Assembly: GCA_002424845.1 (NCBI GenBank)
Contig: DILD01000085.1
Coordinates: forward strand, 9,081-45,997
Source: Thiobacillus denitrificans
GTDB lineage: Bacteria > Pseudomonadota > Gammaproteobacteria > Burkholderiales > Thiobacillaceae
Reading direction: 5' to 3'
Length of the DNA stretch: 36,917 bases
The position numbers and the translations under genes are program-made. Every line of letters begins with the position of its first letter. Position 1 is the first letter of the stretch. The notes beneath the pieces are model-generated. The model was not told the DNA's origin and made no database searches. It was given only the letters and a program-made list of their open reading frames with translations. Of the stretch, positions 12,930-20,461 are shown piece by piece.

Positions 12930-15923
12930 ATGACCGAACAGGGCGCGCGTAGCGAAAGCCTTGCTGAGACAGGGCGGGTCGACGTGCCGGTTTCGTCGTG
13001 GGCGATCATGCTGATCCTGTTCTGGACTGTCGCGGTGGCCGTGTCGCTGGTTTGGAATATCAGGCAGGTGCGGGAGCTGGTGCTCGAACAGGCCCAGATC
13101 GAGTTGCGGGCAAATTTTTTCAAGGACCTTGCCTTCCGCAACTGGGCTACCCGGCATGGGGGCGTGTATGTGCCTGTCACCCCTGAAACCTCCCCCGATC
13201 CCTACGTGGCAAACATGCCTGAGCGGGATGTGCTCACGCCTTCCGGCCGCGTGCTGACCCTGATCAACCCTGCGCTGATGGTGCGTCAGTTCAATGAACT
13301 GGCCACCGAAAGCAATGGCTCGCGTGGAAAACTGGTCGGCCTGAAACCGATCAACCCCATGAACCATTCCGACTTGTGGGAAGCTCAGGCGCTGGTGCAG
13401 TTCAGCCGGGGGGTCGAGGAGGTTACAGGCATCTCCGAGATTGAGGGGCGCCCGTATCTGCGCCTGATCCGGCCGATGAAAATGGGCCACAAGTGTCTGG
13501 ATTGCCATGTTCAGCAGGGTTATGAGGAAGGTGACCTGGCCGGCGGCGTCAGCGTGTCGGTTCCGCTCGCGCCGCTCAATGCGGCGGCCGATGGGCGCAT
13601 CAGCGGACTGGCGCTCGGGCATGCCGGACTGTGGTTGTTCGGTTTGGTCGGTATTGGCGTGAGCGCCCGGCAGTTGCGGCGGCGAGTCGACGAACGTGAG
13701 GTCATCCATCATGCGCTGGAAGAGCACGAGGATCGTACGCGCGCGATCCTGGGCTCATCGCTCGATGGCATTATCGCGATCAATGCCGACAACGAGATCA
13801 TCGACTGGAACTCGCAGTCCGAGCAGACGTTCGGCTGGCTGCGTGAAGAGGCTCTGGGCCGCACCCTTTCGGAAACCATCATCCCGCAAAGCTTCCGGGC
13901 CCAGCATGAAGCCGGGCTGAAGCGCAGTCTGGAAAACGGTGCAGCCGTGCTGATCGGCCGACGTGTCGAGCTGATCGGGCTGCACAAGGATGGCCATGAG
14001 TTTCCCATCGAAATTTCCATCGCGCGCATCAGTTCCGCTGGAACGCCCTGTTTCAGCGCTTATGTGCGCGACATCAGCGAGCGCAAGGCGTCATTGAACA
14101 AGATCAACCGGGACTATCACACGCAGCGGATTCTGGCGGAGCTGCTGGAAACTTCCATGCGTTCAGCCCCCTTCGAGCAACGATTGCAGTCTGCGCTGGA
14201 ACTGATTCTTTCCACCCCCTGGCTTGCGCTGCAGGGCTCAGGCAGCATTTTTCTCACCGATGACACATCCGGCAAGCTTCGCATGGTCGCCCAATACGGA
14301 TTGTCGGATCATATCCGGCGGACTTGCGCCACCGTCGAGATGGGCCATTGCCTGTGCGGGCGGACAGCGGAAGCTCGCGAATTGCTGTTCGTCGACTGTG
14401 TCGATGACCGGCACGATGTGCATTTTCCCGGCATGCCGGAGCATGGGCACTATTGCGCCCCCATCCTGTTCGAGGGCGCCTTGCTGGGCGTGCTGAACCT
14501 CTATGTGGATGCGCACCATCAACAATCGTCCGAGGAATTGCAGTTCATCACGGCTGCTGCGCATGCCGTGGGGGGCATGATCCAGCGCTATCAGGCCGAG
14601 CAGAAGTTGCGTTACCACGCCTATCACGACGGCCTGACCGGAATGCCGAACCGGATATTGTTCATGGATCGCCTGGAGCAATGTTTGCGCTTTGGCGAAC
14701 GCCATCCCGCATTACGTTGTGCTGTGCTCTATATCGACCTCGATCGTTTCAAAACGATCAATGACAGCCTCGGGCATACCCTGGGGGACCATTTGCTGCT
14801 CGAGGTGAGCTCGCGTATCCGTATTTGCATGCGGCCCGTGGACACGGTTGCGCGCATGGGCGGCGACGAGTTCACCATCCTGCTTGAAGACGTGGTCGAG
14901 CCGTCCGATGCGCTGCGCGTATCCGAGCGGCTGCACGCGGTGCTGCAACCGCCGGTCATGCTTGAAGGGCATGAGATATTCATTTCCGTGAGCATCGGCA
15001 TTGTCATCGGCGCACAGGACAAGCGTAGCGCGCACGATCTGCTGCGCGATGCCGATACCGCGATGTATCGCGCCAAATCCATGGGGACAGGGCATACGGT
15101 TTTGTTCGATGAAGGCATGCATCAACACGCTGTGGCGCAACTGACACTGGAATCGGAACTGCGCCGGGCGGTGGAACGCGAGGAATTGCGGGTGGTCTAT
15201 CAGCCTATCGTCGAGGCGACATGCGGTGAGGTCATCGGCTTCGAAGCCCTGGTGCGCTGGGAACATCCGGAACGTGGCCTGGTTTCGCCGACGGAGTTCA
15301 TTCCGCTGGCCGAGGAGGCGGGGCTTATCAACGATATTGGCCACTGGGTGATGATGGAGGCTTGCCGCCAGCTTCAGGCGTGGCGCCTGGAGTTTCCGGA
15401 GTGGCCGGATCTGTATATGAGCATCAACCTGTCAGCCAAGCAGTTTCTGCAGCCGGATCTGCTGGGGCGGATCGATGCGGCGATTGCAGTGACCGGCATC
15501 GATCCGCGCTGCATGGCGCTGGAAATCACCGAAAGCGTGCTGGTGATCAATCGCGAGACGACATACCAAACGCTGCTCGACCTCAAGGCACGCGGGCTGC
15601 ATCTCTGTGTCGATGATTTTGGTACCGGCTACTCATCGCTCAGCTATTTGCAGAACTTCCCTTTCGATGCGCTCAAGATTGATCGTTCTTTCGTCAGCCG
15701 TCTGACACCCGGAGTCGCAGATGCGGAAATGGTGTCGGCGATCATTGCCATTGCCCGCAATTTCAACATGGGGGTGATCGCAGAGGGCGTGGAGAACAGG
15801 GGGCAACTCGAACGCCTGATCGAACTGGGTTGCCGGAAAGTGCAGGGTTATCTCTTTTCGCCTCCGGTGTCAGCGGTCGAGGCACGGTCGTTGATCCTGG
15901 CCAGGAATATGCTTGAGCGCTAA
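12930..15923 (+). CDS. Haem-c sensor PAS-GAF-GGDEF-EAL cyclic-di-GMP enzyme
   Basis: A 997-residue membrane protein that may both make and degrade cyclic di-GMP. A transmembrane helix (about 23-43) leads to a periplasmic DUF3365/Tll0287-like sensor (about 50-220) with a c-type haem motif CLDCH at 189-193. A second helix (about 226-246) precedes PAS (265-385), a GAF rich in Cys/His (about 410-550), GGDEF (560-730) and EAL (740-990). GGDEF at 644-648 is intact with RPVD (635-638) as inhibitory site. The EAL domain keeps EAL (772-774), EITES, DDFGTGYSS, KIDRSFV and EGVEN, so the phosphodiesterase should be active. The haem suggests redox or gas sensing. The start lacks a strong ribosome-binding site. 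Confidence 0.93.
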   Translation: MTEQGARSESLAETGRVDVPVSSWAIMLILFWTVAVAVSLVWNIRQVRELVLEQAQIELRANFFKDLAFRNWATRHGGVYVPVTPETSPDPYVANMPERDVLTPSGRVLTLINPALMVRQFNELATESNGSRGKLVGLKPINPMNHSDLWEAQALVQFSRGVEEVTGISEIEGRPYLRLIRPMKMGHKCLDCHVQQGYEEGDLAGGVSVSVPLAPLNAAADGRISGLALGHAGLWLFGLVGIGVSARQLRRRVDEREVIHHALEEHEDRTRAILGSSLDGIIAINADNEIIDWNSQSEQTFGWLREEALGRTLSETIIPQSFRAQHEAGLKRSLENGAAVLIGRRVELIGLHKDGHEFPIEISIARISSAGTPCFSAYVRDISERKASLNKINRDYHTQRILAELLETSMRSAPFEQRLQSALELILSTPWLALQGSGSIFLTDDTSGKLRMVAQYGLSDHIRRTCATVEMGHCLCGRTAEARELLFVDCVDDRHDVHFPGMPEHGHYCAPILFEGALLGVLNLYVDAHHQQSSEELQFITAAAHAVGGMIQRYQAEQKLRYHAYHDGLTGMPNRILFMDRLEQCLRFGERHPALRCAVLYIDLDRFKTINDSLGHTLGDHLLLEVSSRIRICMRPVDTVARMGGDEFTILLEDVVEPSDALRVSERLHAVLQPPVMLEGHEIFISVSIGIVIGAQDKRSAHDLLRDADTAMYRAKSMGTGHTVLFDEGMHQHAVAQLTLESELRRAVEREELRVVYQPIVEATCGEVIGFEALVRWEHPERGLVSPTEFIPLAEEAGLINDIGHWVMMEACRQLQAWRLEFPEWPDLYMSINLSAKQFLQPDLLGRIDAAIAVTGIDPRCMALEITESVLVINRETTYQTLLDLKARGLHLCVDDFGTGYSSLSYLQNFPFDALKIDRSFVSRLTPGVADAEMVSAIIAIARNFNMGVIAEGVENRGQLERLIELGCRKVQGYLFSPPVSAVEARSLILARNMLER

Positions 15924-16052
15924 GCCCGGGAACTGGCTCAAGACAGGCTCGATCGCGGTTTTCCATATCCATAAGACATTCCAGCTTTCCTCGCATGGCG
16001 GGGGAGGTTGCTGGCTTGCCGCGCCAGCATTCAAATTGACGCTTCGTTTTGC

Positions 16053-16565
16053 TCAAGCAAAAGCCGGACTTTTCATTTTTAGTGTGACGGCCGCCATGCG
16101 GGTCAGGAATGCGCCTGCCATGGTAACGACGACAGCTGTGACGAAATCGTCCGGCCCCAAGTGAAGGGCTTGCCAGTGAAGGTATAGCGCAAGCAGGAGC
16201 CCCCAGATTAAGGGCACCTCGGCATAGAATTCACTGCGGAGGCTTTTGATGTCGCCGGACTGTCTCAGCACATCGCGAAGTATTCCCCCGCCGGCAGCGG
16301 TCAGCATGGCGAGAAGCGGGGCCCAAAGCCATACAGGCTCGGCCTTGTGGGCGATGGCGACAGCCACGCCTGTCACTGTGAAAGCGGCGATCCCGATTGC
16401 ATCCGACACTTCAAAGAGGTTCCGCATCGTGCGCGATCTTCCCATTGATTCAAATGTTCTGGGAAGCCAGTTGCGCGCAGAGGCCAGCCTGATCAGTCTT
16501 AGCGCCACGAAACCGGCAATGACTGTTGAGCCAACCAGGCCCAGATATAGCGGCGAAGCGAACAC
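16053..16565 (-). CDS. UPF0126/TRIC-type membrane domain, downstream frame of the broken fusion
   Basis: If the frameshift is real, this 170-residue piece could start at GTG 16565. It carries the end of the first UPF0126 repeat (FASPLYLGLVGSTVIAGFVALRLI) and the whole second one: FEVSDAIGIAAFTVTGVAVAIAHK, then LLAMLTAAGGGILRDVL, then further hydrophobic segments to the end. The GGGILRD signature in this repeat mirrors the one destroyed by the frameshift in the first. On its own it lacks a full channel unit, so function as a separate protein is doubtful. Confidence 0.6.
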   Translation of the reverse strand: MFASPLYLGLVGSTVIAGFVALRLIRLASARNWLPRTFESMGRSRTMRNLFEVSDAIGIAAFTVTGVAVAIAHKAEPVWLWAPLLAMLTAAGGGILRDVLRQSGDIKSLRSEFYAEVPLIWGLLLALYLHWQALHLGPDDFVTAVVVTMAGAFLTRMAAVTLKMKSPAFA

Positions 16566-17626
16566 GGCAAGCGTCTCCCGTCCGACCAGCAGGTCACGTA
16601 TGACGCCGCACCGACTGCCGGAAGCGCTGCGAGTATCAAAGCTCCAAGCAGACTATAGCGTTCACGCGCAGCAATCAGGATGCCTGATAATGCAAATGCG
16701 ATGGTGCCGATCACATCCAGCAAGGCAAACCATGAACGGTCAATCGCTTGAGCGAGTAACAGGGGGGCGATGTAGTGGCCAAAGATGCGCTGCGTTTCTC
16801 CATTGTTCTGGAGAGTCTGGATGGCCTGATCGAACCGCTGTACGGTTTCAACGGGTACCGTGGCTTTACTGAATACAAGGTGAATATCCACCGTTATCCG
16901 GACCGGGTGCTCCTCGACCTTGTCACGCCAGCCCCCCCGCCAGGCCGTGGTGGCCGCAACCAGGCGATCAGCGATGAATCCGTCGATGCGACCGCTCATC
17001 AGGTTCCTGAAGTTGTCGTAATCGTTGTCGGCGAACGTGATCCGGGCGGCGTTTTCAGGATCGGCCACATAGGCATTGATGGCCGGATCGGCAAAGACAT
17101 AGCCGGAAATGACGCCCAGGCGGAAACCGCTCGAGCGGAACATCTGGAGCATGCCACCTGTGTCGCTGAACCGATGGCGTGACGCCACTCCACGCGGAAG
17201 ATAGAGCACGTTGGTTTCCTGGCGATATGGCTTCGAGTAGTGCATGAACGCTGCTCGCTCGGGCGCCCATGTCGCACCAGAGGCAATGTCCGCCGCGCCG
17301 TTGCGTAATTGCGCGATATGCTGGTGCCAGGGGCGATAGCTGTAATCGACTTCAAAGCCTGTGGCGTGGGCCAGCGCACGCGTGAAATCGACATCCATCC
17401 CGGTGAGCTTGCGGTTCCCTTCCCGGGACTCAAGGAACTGATAGGGGTTCCACAAAAACCAGCCGCCGCGCAGGACCGGGAGGGCTCGGCCTGTTTCATC
17501 GACCGCCGGGTTGCTTTCGCTGGCCTCTGCCGCAGGGGGCAGCAGGGCGAAAAGAAGTGTAAGGAAAGCCATTGCCCCAATGAGCCGGGCTGAATGGCGT
17601 CTTAAATTGGTTCTTGGTTCGCCCAT
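16053..17626 (-). pseudogene. Solute-binding (SBP_bac_3) to UPF0126/TRIC membrane fusion, broken by one frameshift
   Basis: Reads as one gene of about 524 residues cut by a single missing base. The first frame (17626 down to a stop at 16499) gives a signal peptide (about 1-35), an SBP_bac_3 domain (VLRGGWFLWNPYQF, LTGMDVDFTRALAHATGFEVDY, GAADIASGATWAPERAAFMHYSKPY, to about 275), then the first UPF0126 repeat (WFALLDVIGTIAFALSGILIAARERY) up to AALPAVG at 333-339. There it leaves frame. The continuation, GVIRDLLVGRETLAVFASP and the second repeat, is in another frame ending at 16053. Adding one G/C at about 16608-16610 restores GGG followed by VIRD. UPF0126 proteins form small-cation or amino-acid channels. 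It may be a true pseudogene, two separate proteins, or a sequencing error. Confidence 0.85.
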
Positions 17627-17783
17627 ATTTTGATTTCAATCAACTTGCCTGATTCTATCAATTGAGTCGCTCCCGTTCACTAGAGACGTTTAGGCCTCAG
17701 GCTTGTGCGTCAGATCGAGATTGGCGACCGGTTTTCCTTGCCATACTGCCGATCGATCATGTCCAGTGCAGGCGGGGCGATTC

Positions 17784-18023
17784 TTAGGCTTCGTTCGGTT
17801 TTCCGCTTTGTGTCATGTCGATATACAGCGATTCCACGCGCTCCCGTGCCCATGGGGTCCGACGAAGAAATTTGAGACTCGACTTGACGCTGGGGTCATG
17901 GGTGAAGCAGCGGATCTCGATTCTTCGCCCCAACTCATCCCAGCCATAGAACGAAACCAGTTCGTTCAATAACTGTTCAAGCGTGACGCCGTGTAGCGGG
18001 TTGTTGGGCTGAATCGCTTGCAT
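17784..18023 (-). CDS. VF530-family (DUF2132) small DNA-binding protein
   Basis: A 79-residue protein with the family's signature NPLHGVTLEQLLNELVSFYGWDELGRRIEIRCFTHDPSVKSSLKFLRRTPWARERVESLY, nearly the whole length. The family was named from Vibrio fischeri VF530, which has a structure and is described as DNA-binding; its cell role is unclear. The frame is short but conserved end to end. It lies 39 bases after a winged-helix gene in the same direction, so the two are probably co-transcribed. The ATG has only a weak AGG-containing site upstream. Confidence 0.9.
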   Translation of the reverse strand: MQAIQPNNPLHGVTLEQLLNELVSFYGWDELGRRIEIRCFTHDPSVKSSLKFLRRTPWARERVESLYIDMTQSGKPNEA

Positions 18024-18062
18024 GGTCTGGCCTGCCCGATGGAGGCGAAGCGGGCCCCGTCC

Positions 18063-18329
18063 CTAGTCCGATGAGACACTTTTGCTTGGCCCAGCCTTTC
18101 GGCCAGGCGCGACGGGTGGCACATAGCCGGAAATCCTGCACTGAAAACCTTCAACACGCTTGCCGCCCTTGAAGTGAGTGACGCTGCACTGGGAGATTTC
18201 TCCGCGTGTCGTCAAGTCGGCCAGTGACTTGCGCACTTGAGACAGCGCGATCCCGGTTGCGGATGCGATCTCCAGGTCGAGTAGTTGCCCATGTTTTTTC
18301 AAGTGGCTTAGAACTTGGTCTGTCTGCAT
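18063..18329 (-). CDS. Small winged-helix transcriptional regulator-like protein
   Basis: An 88-residue protein whose first 60 residues form a helix-turn-helix of winged type: VLSHLKKHGQLLDLEIASATGIALSQVRKSLADLTTRGEISQCSVTHFKGGKRVEGFQCRISGY. The tail is short and basic (PPVAPGRKAGPSKSV), with no effector domain. The ATG at 18329 is chosen because AAAGGA stands six bases upstream. A GTG at 18374 would overlap the previous stop by four bases but has no ribosome-binding site. It lies between the J-like gene and the VF530 gene in the same direction. The target is unknown. Confidence 0.8.
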   Translation of the reverse strand: MQTDQVLSHLKKHGQLLDLEIASATGIALSQVRKSLADLTTRGEISQCSVTHFKGGKRVEGFQCRISGYVPPVAPGRKAGPSKSVSSD

Positions 18330-18370
18330 GTCGATTCCTTTGACGGGTGGAAAACGTGTGACGCAATGGT

Positions 18371-18910
18371 TCACTGGCTTAATGTGCGTATCCTGTCCAA
18401 CTTCTCGACTACCGCCTGATAGAGATCCTGGTCGGCATCGGTGTTGCGGTCCGGGTGGTGGGCGCTACGGATTTTCTTCAGCGCAGTCACATCGTCTGGC
18501 AGGTCATGCACTTTGGTCACCCGGTCGCCGTTCTTGGCCATCTCGCGCTGAAGCTCGGCCTCTGCGCCTTCGCGTGTTTCATGCAGCCGCCTGCTGCCAA
18601 GACGCCAACCATCCTGGGCCCTGCGCGGGAATTGATTTTTCTCACCATCAAACCAGATCCAGGTGCCGGTTTCAGGATTCAATTCAAAATGAACGGTGGC
18701 GATGCCATAGGTGTAAACAGGCGGCTTGCGATCCCTGGCGAACATCTTGAATGTGCCGACCGTACCCACGGCAGCAAGGTAATACGCGCCAGCCTCATGG
18801 GGACGGAACGCGCCGCTGGGCGCTGGCTCAGGCTTGCTGTCGTGATGTAACGGATCCATTTCAGCCTTGCGGCTGGCGAGCCATGCTGCCCGGCGTTGTG
18901 CGTTCGTCAC
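18371..18910 (-). CDS. Uncharacterised protein with a degenerate J-domain-like C-terminus
   Basis: A 179-residue protein I cannot assign to a named family. The N-terminal 30 residues are polar and basic (MTNAQRRAAWLASRKAEMDP). The middle (about 40-125) looks like a compact beta-rich domain with many aromatics (AGAYYLAAVGTVGTFKMFARDRKPPVYTYGIATVHFELNPETGTWIWFDGE). The tail, ALKKIRSAHHPDRN then DQDLYQAVVEKLDRIRTL, resembles helices II-III of a J-domain, with the HPD at 152-154. It starts at GTG, supported by AAGGAG eight bases upstream. It is first in a three-gene minus-strand row with the winged-helix and VF530 genes. Confidence 0.75.
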   Translation of the reverse strand: MTNAQRRAAWLASRKAEMDPLHHDSKPEPAPSGAFRPHEAGAYYLAAVGTVGTFKMFARDRKPPVYTYGIATVHFELNPETGTWIWFDGEKNQFPRRAQDGWRLGSRRLHETREGAEAELQREMAKNGDRVTKVHDLPDDVTALKKIRSAHHPDRNTDADQDLYQAVVEKLDRIRTLSQ

Positions 18911-18926
18911 GTGCGTTGCTCCTTAT

Positions 18927-18942
18927 ATGGGTGGAAACCCAT
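18927..18942 (-). other. Hairpin just upstream of the J-like gene's ribosome-binding site
   Basis: ATGGGT (18927-18932), GGAA, ACCCAT (18937-18942) is a perfect 6-bp dyad, a few bases upstream of the AAGGAG site (minus strand). It could sit in the leader RNA or act as a protein-binding site. Confidence 0.4.
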
Positions 18943-19022
18943 TGGGACCACCCCTCGTTGAAGGGATCACCCCATTACCGCAATGCTCAATACCGAGTTC
19001 AAGCGTGGCAATACAGACCAGA

Positions 19023-19054
19023 GGAAAAGCAAAAGGCCACCCCGAAGGTGGCCT
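19023..19054 (-). terminator. Rho-independent terminator after tRNA-Asn
   Basis: AGGCCACC and GGTGGCCT (19034-19041 and 19047-19054) form an 8-bp stem with a 5-base loop. On the minus strand the stem runs into TTTTGCTTTT, 17 bases after the tRNA's CCA end. Confidence 0.85.
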
Positions 19055-19070
19055 GAGTGCTTGCTATGTC

Positions 19071-19146
19071 TGGCTCCCCGACCTGGGCTCGAACCAGGGA
19101 CCTGCGGATTAACAGTCCGTCGCTCTACCGACTGAGCTATCGGGGA
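19071..19146 (-). tRNA. tRNA-Asn (anticodon GTT)
   Basis: A 76-nt cloverleaf on the minus strand, acceptor TCCCCGA at 19146-19140 pairing with TCGGGGA, then discriminator G and an encoded CCA at 19073-19071. The D arm is AGCTCAGTCGGTAGAGC, the T arm CCTGGTTCGAGCCCAGG. The anticodon loop CTGTTAA contains GTT, reading AAC and AAU. It has its own promoter and terminator. Confidence 0.97.
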
Positions 19147-19159
19147 ATGGGAAGCGCGC

Positions 19160-19188
19160 ATTCTAGAGATGGCGGGCGTTCTGGTCAA
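19160..19188 (-). promoter_or_regulatory. Sigma-70 promoter for tRNA-Asn
   Basis: On the minus strand TTGACC (19188-19183) and TAGAAT (19165-19160) are separated by exactly 17 bases, each five of six to consensus. The tRNA begins 13 bases after the -10, a normal distance for a start point about seven bases downstream. The promoter lies directly after the stop of the polymerase gene. Confidence 0.85.
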
Positions 19189-19191
19189 CCC

Positions 19192-20427
19192 TTATCCGTC
19201 ACTTTCCACCTGCAATTCGGGGACGTGGCTGAAGGCGATGCGCATGGGCGCGGCGCCGCGTCCGCTGTGGGCGCCACCAAAATAAAGGGTGTTGGGGCCA
19301 TAGCGCTGGTTGATCTGGTCGAGCACGCTGTTGAGGGTTTCGTGCTGGTCGTCGGGGTCGAACAGATCGCGCGTGACCTGGCTGTGTTCGACGAGGTCGG
19401 TGAGAGTGACGCCGACCTTGAGGATGGGGGCGGGATCGGGCGGGCGGCGCTGCCACAGTTCGGCCAGCACGGGGTTGAACTTGAGGGTGTCGGCATGCGG
19501 CGAGAAGCGGGCCTGCTCGTTCCAACTCGTATGGCCGGCGCCGGTTTTCAGGTAGTGCAGATGCAGGCTCAGGCCGCCGGCGCAGTGGCCGTAATGGCGC
19601 AGTCGCATGGCGGCTTTGTGCAGCAGGCGATACAGCACGGCGAGGGCGGAAACCGGGTCGCGCAGTTCGGGGGCGAGCACGTGCGAATGGCCGACGCTGG
19701 AACGCTGGGTGGCGGCGGATGCCACGACTTCGCCGTGCAGCTTGGCGTAAAAGCGTTCGCCTTCGATGCCGCCCCAGGCCTGGCGCAGGGTGTTCTTGCT
19801 GGCGCTGCACAGTTGCTCGACGCTGTGGATACCGAGCTGGTTGAGGCGCTGTTCCATGGCGCGGCCGATGCCGGTGAGGGCGCCGAGTTTCAGACCATAC
19901 AGGCGCTGCGGCAGTTCGCTCTGGCGGATGACGACGAGGCCGTCCGGTTTTTGCATGTTCGACGCGGTTTTGGCGAGGAAGCGGTTGGGTGCGATGCCGA
20001 CCGAGCTGTGCAGCACTTCGCCGACCTGGTCGTAGATGGCCTGTTTGATCTGCTTGCCCAGCTTGATGGCGTTGGCTTCCTCGCGTTCGCTGCCCATCAG
20101 GTCGCAGGCCATCTCGTCGATGGAGAGCACGGCGGAAACCGGGGTGCATGACTCGACCGCGGCGACGATGCGATGGTGGAGTTCGACGTAGGCGGCCGGG
20201 CGCGCCTGGACGAACACGATGTCCTGGCACAGTTTTTTTGCCTGCCACACCGGGGTTCCGGTTTTGATTCCGAAGCACTTGGCGTCGATGCTGGCGGCGA
20301 TGCAGCAGGTGGTGTCGGCCATCACCGGCAGCACGCCGACGGGCCGGCCGCGCAGTTCGGGACGCAGCTGCTGCTCGGCCGAGGCGAAAAAGGAATTGAG
20401 GTCGACGTAAAGTGAATGCAAAGACAT
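19192..20427 (-). CDS. Y-family (DinB/Pol IV-like) DNA polymerase
   Basis: A translesion DNA polymerase of 411 residues, longer than E. coli DinB (351). The palm has catalytic D9 (LYVDLNSFFASAEQ) and D104-E105 (LSIDEMACDL), the conserved SVGIAPNRFLAKTASNMQKPDGLVV, and a helix-hairpin-helix at about 183-215 (LTGIGRAMEQRLNQLGIHSVEQL), followed by a little-finger domain. The usual Y-x-A-R nucleotide-binding motif reads IDAK here (47-50), an unusual change. It sits 34 bases after the YihY-type gene in the same direction, and the ATG has only a weak ribosome-binding site. No LexA-type operator is evident. It may be a diverged DinB paralogue. Confidence 0.88.
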   Translation of the reverse strand: MSLHSLYVDLNSFFASAEQQLRPELRGRPVGVLPVMADTTCCIAASIDAKCFGIKTGTPVWQAKKLCQDIVFVQARPAAYVELHHRIVAAVESCTPVSAVLSIDEMACDLMGSEREEANAIKLGKQIKQAIYDQVGEVLHSSVGIAPNRFLAKTASNMQKPDGLVVIRQSELPQRLYGLKLGALTGIGRAMEQRLNQLGIHSVEQLCSASKNTLRQAWGGIEGERFYAKLHGEVVASAATQRSSVGHSHVLAPELRDPVSALAVLYRLLHKAAMRLRHYGHCAGGLSLHLHYLKTGAGHTSWNEQARFSPHADTLKFNPVLAELWQRRPPDPAPILKVGVTLTDLVEHSQVTRDLFDPDDQHETLNSVLDQINQRYGPNTLYFGGAHSGRGAAPMRIAFSHVPELQVESDG

Positions 20428-20461
20428 GGTGCTTGCCCGCTTACTGAGCTGCCCGGATGGG

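Noticed and set aside
16047..16062. TTTTGC-TCAA-GCAAAA as a terminator between the GGDEF-EAL gene and the UPF0126 piece
   Set aside because: The stem spans the stop codon of the minus-strand gene and has weak A/T pairs and no following T-run on either strand.
17627..19070. A prophage or integrative element behind tRNA-Asn
   Set aside because: No integrase, transposase or phage gene and no repeat of the tRNA 3' end were found.
19057..20151. A 364-codon plus-strand frame covering tRNA-Asn and opposite the polymerase
   Set aside because: It reads through a tRNA gene and a terminator and is Gly/Val/Ala-rich without motifs. The polymerase is certain on the minus strand.
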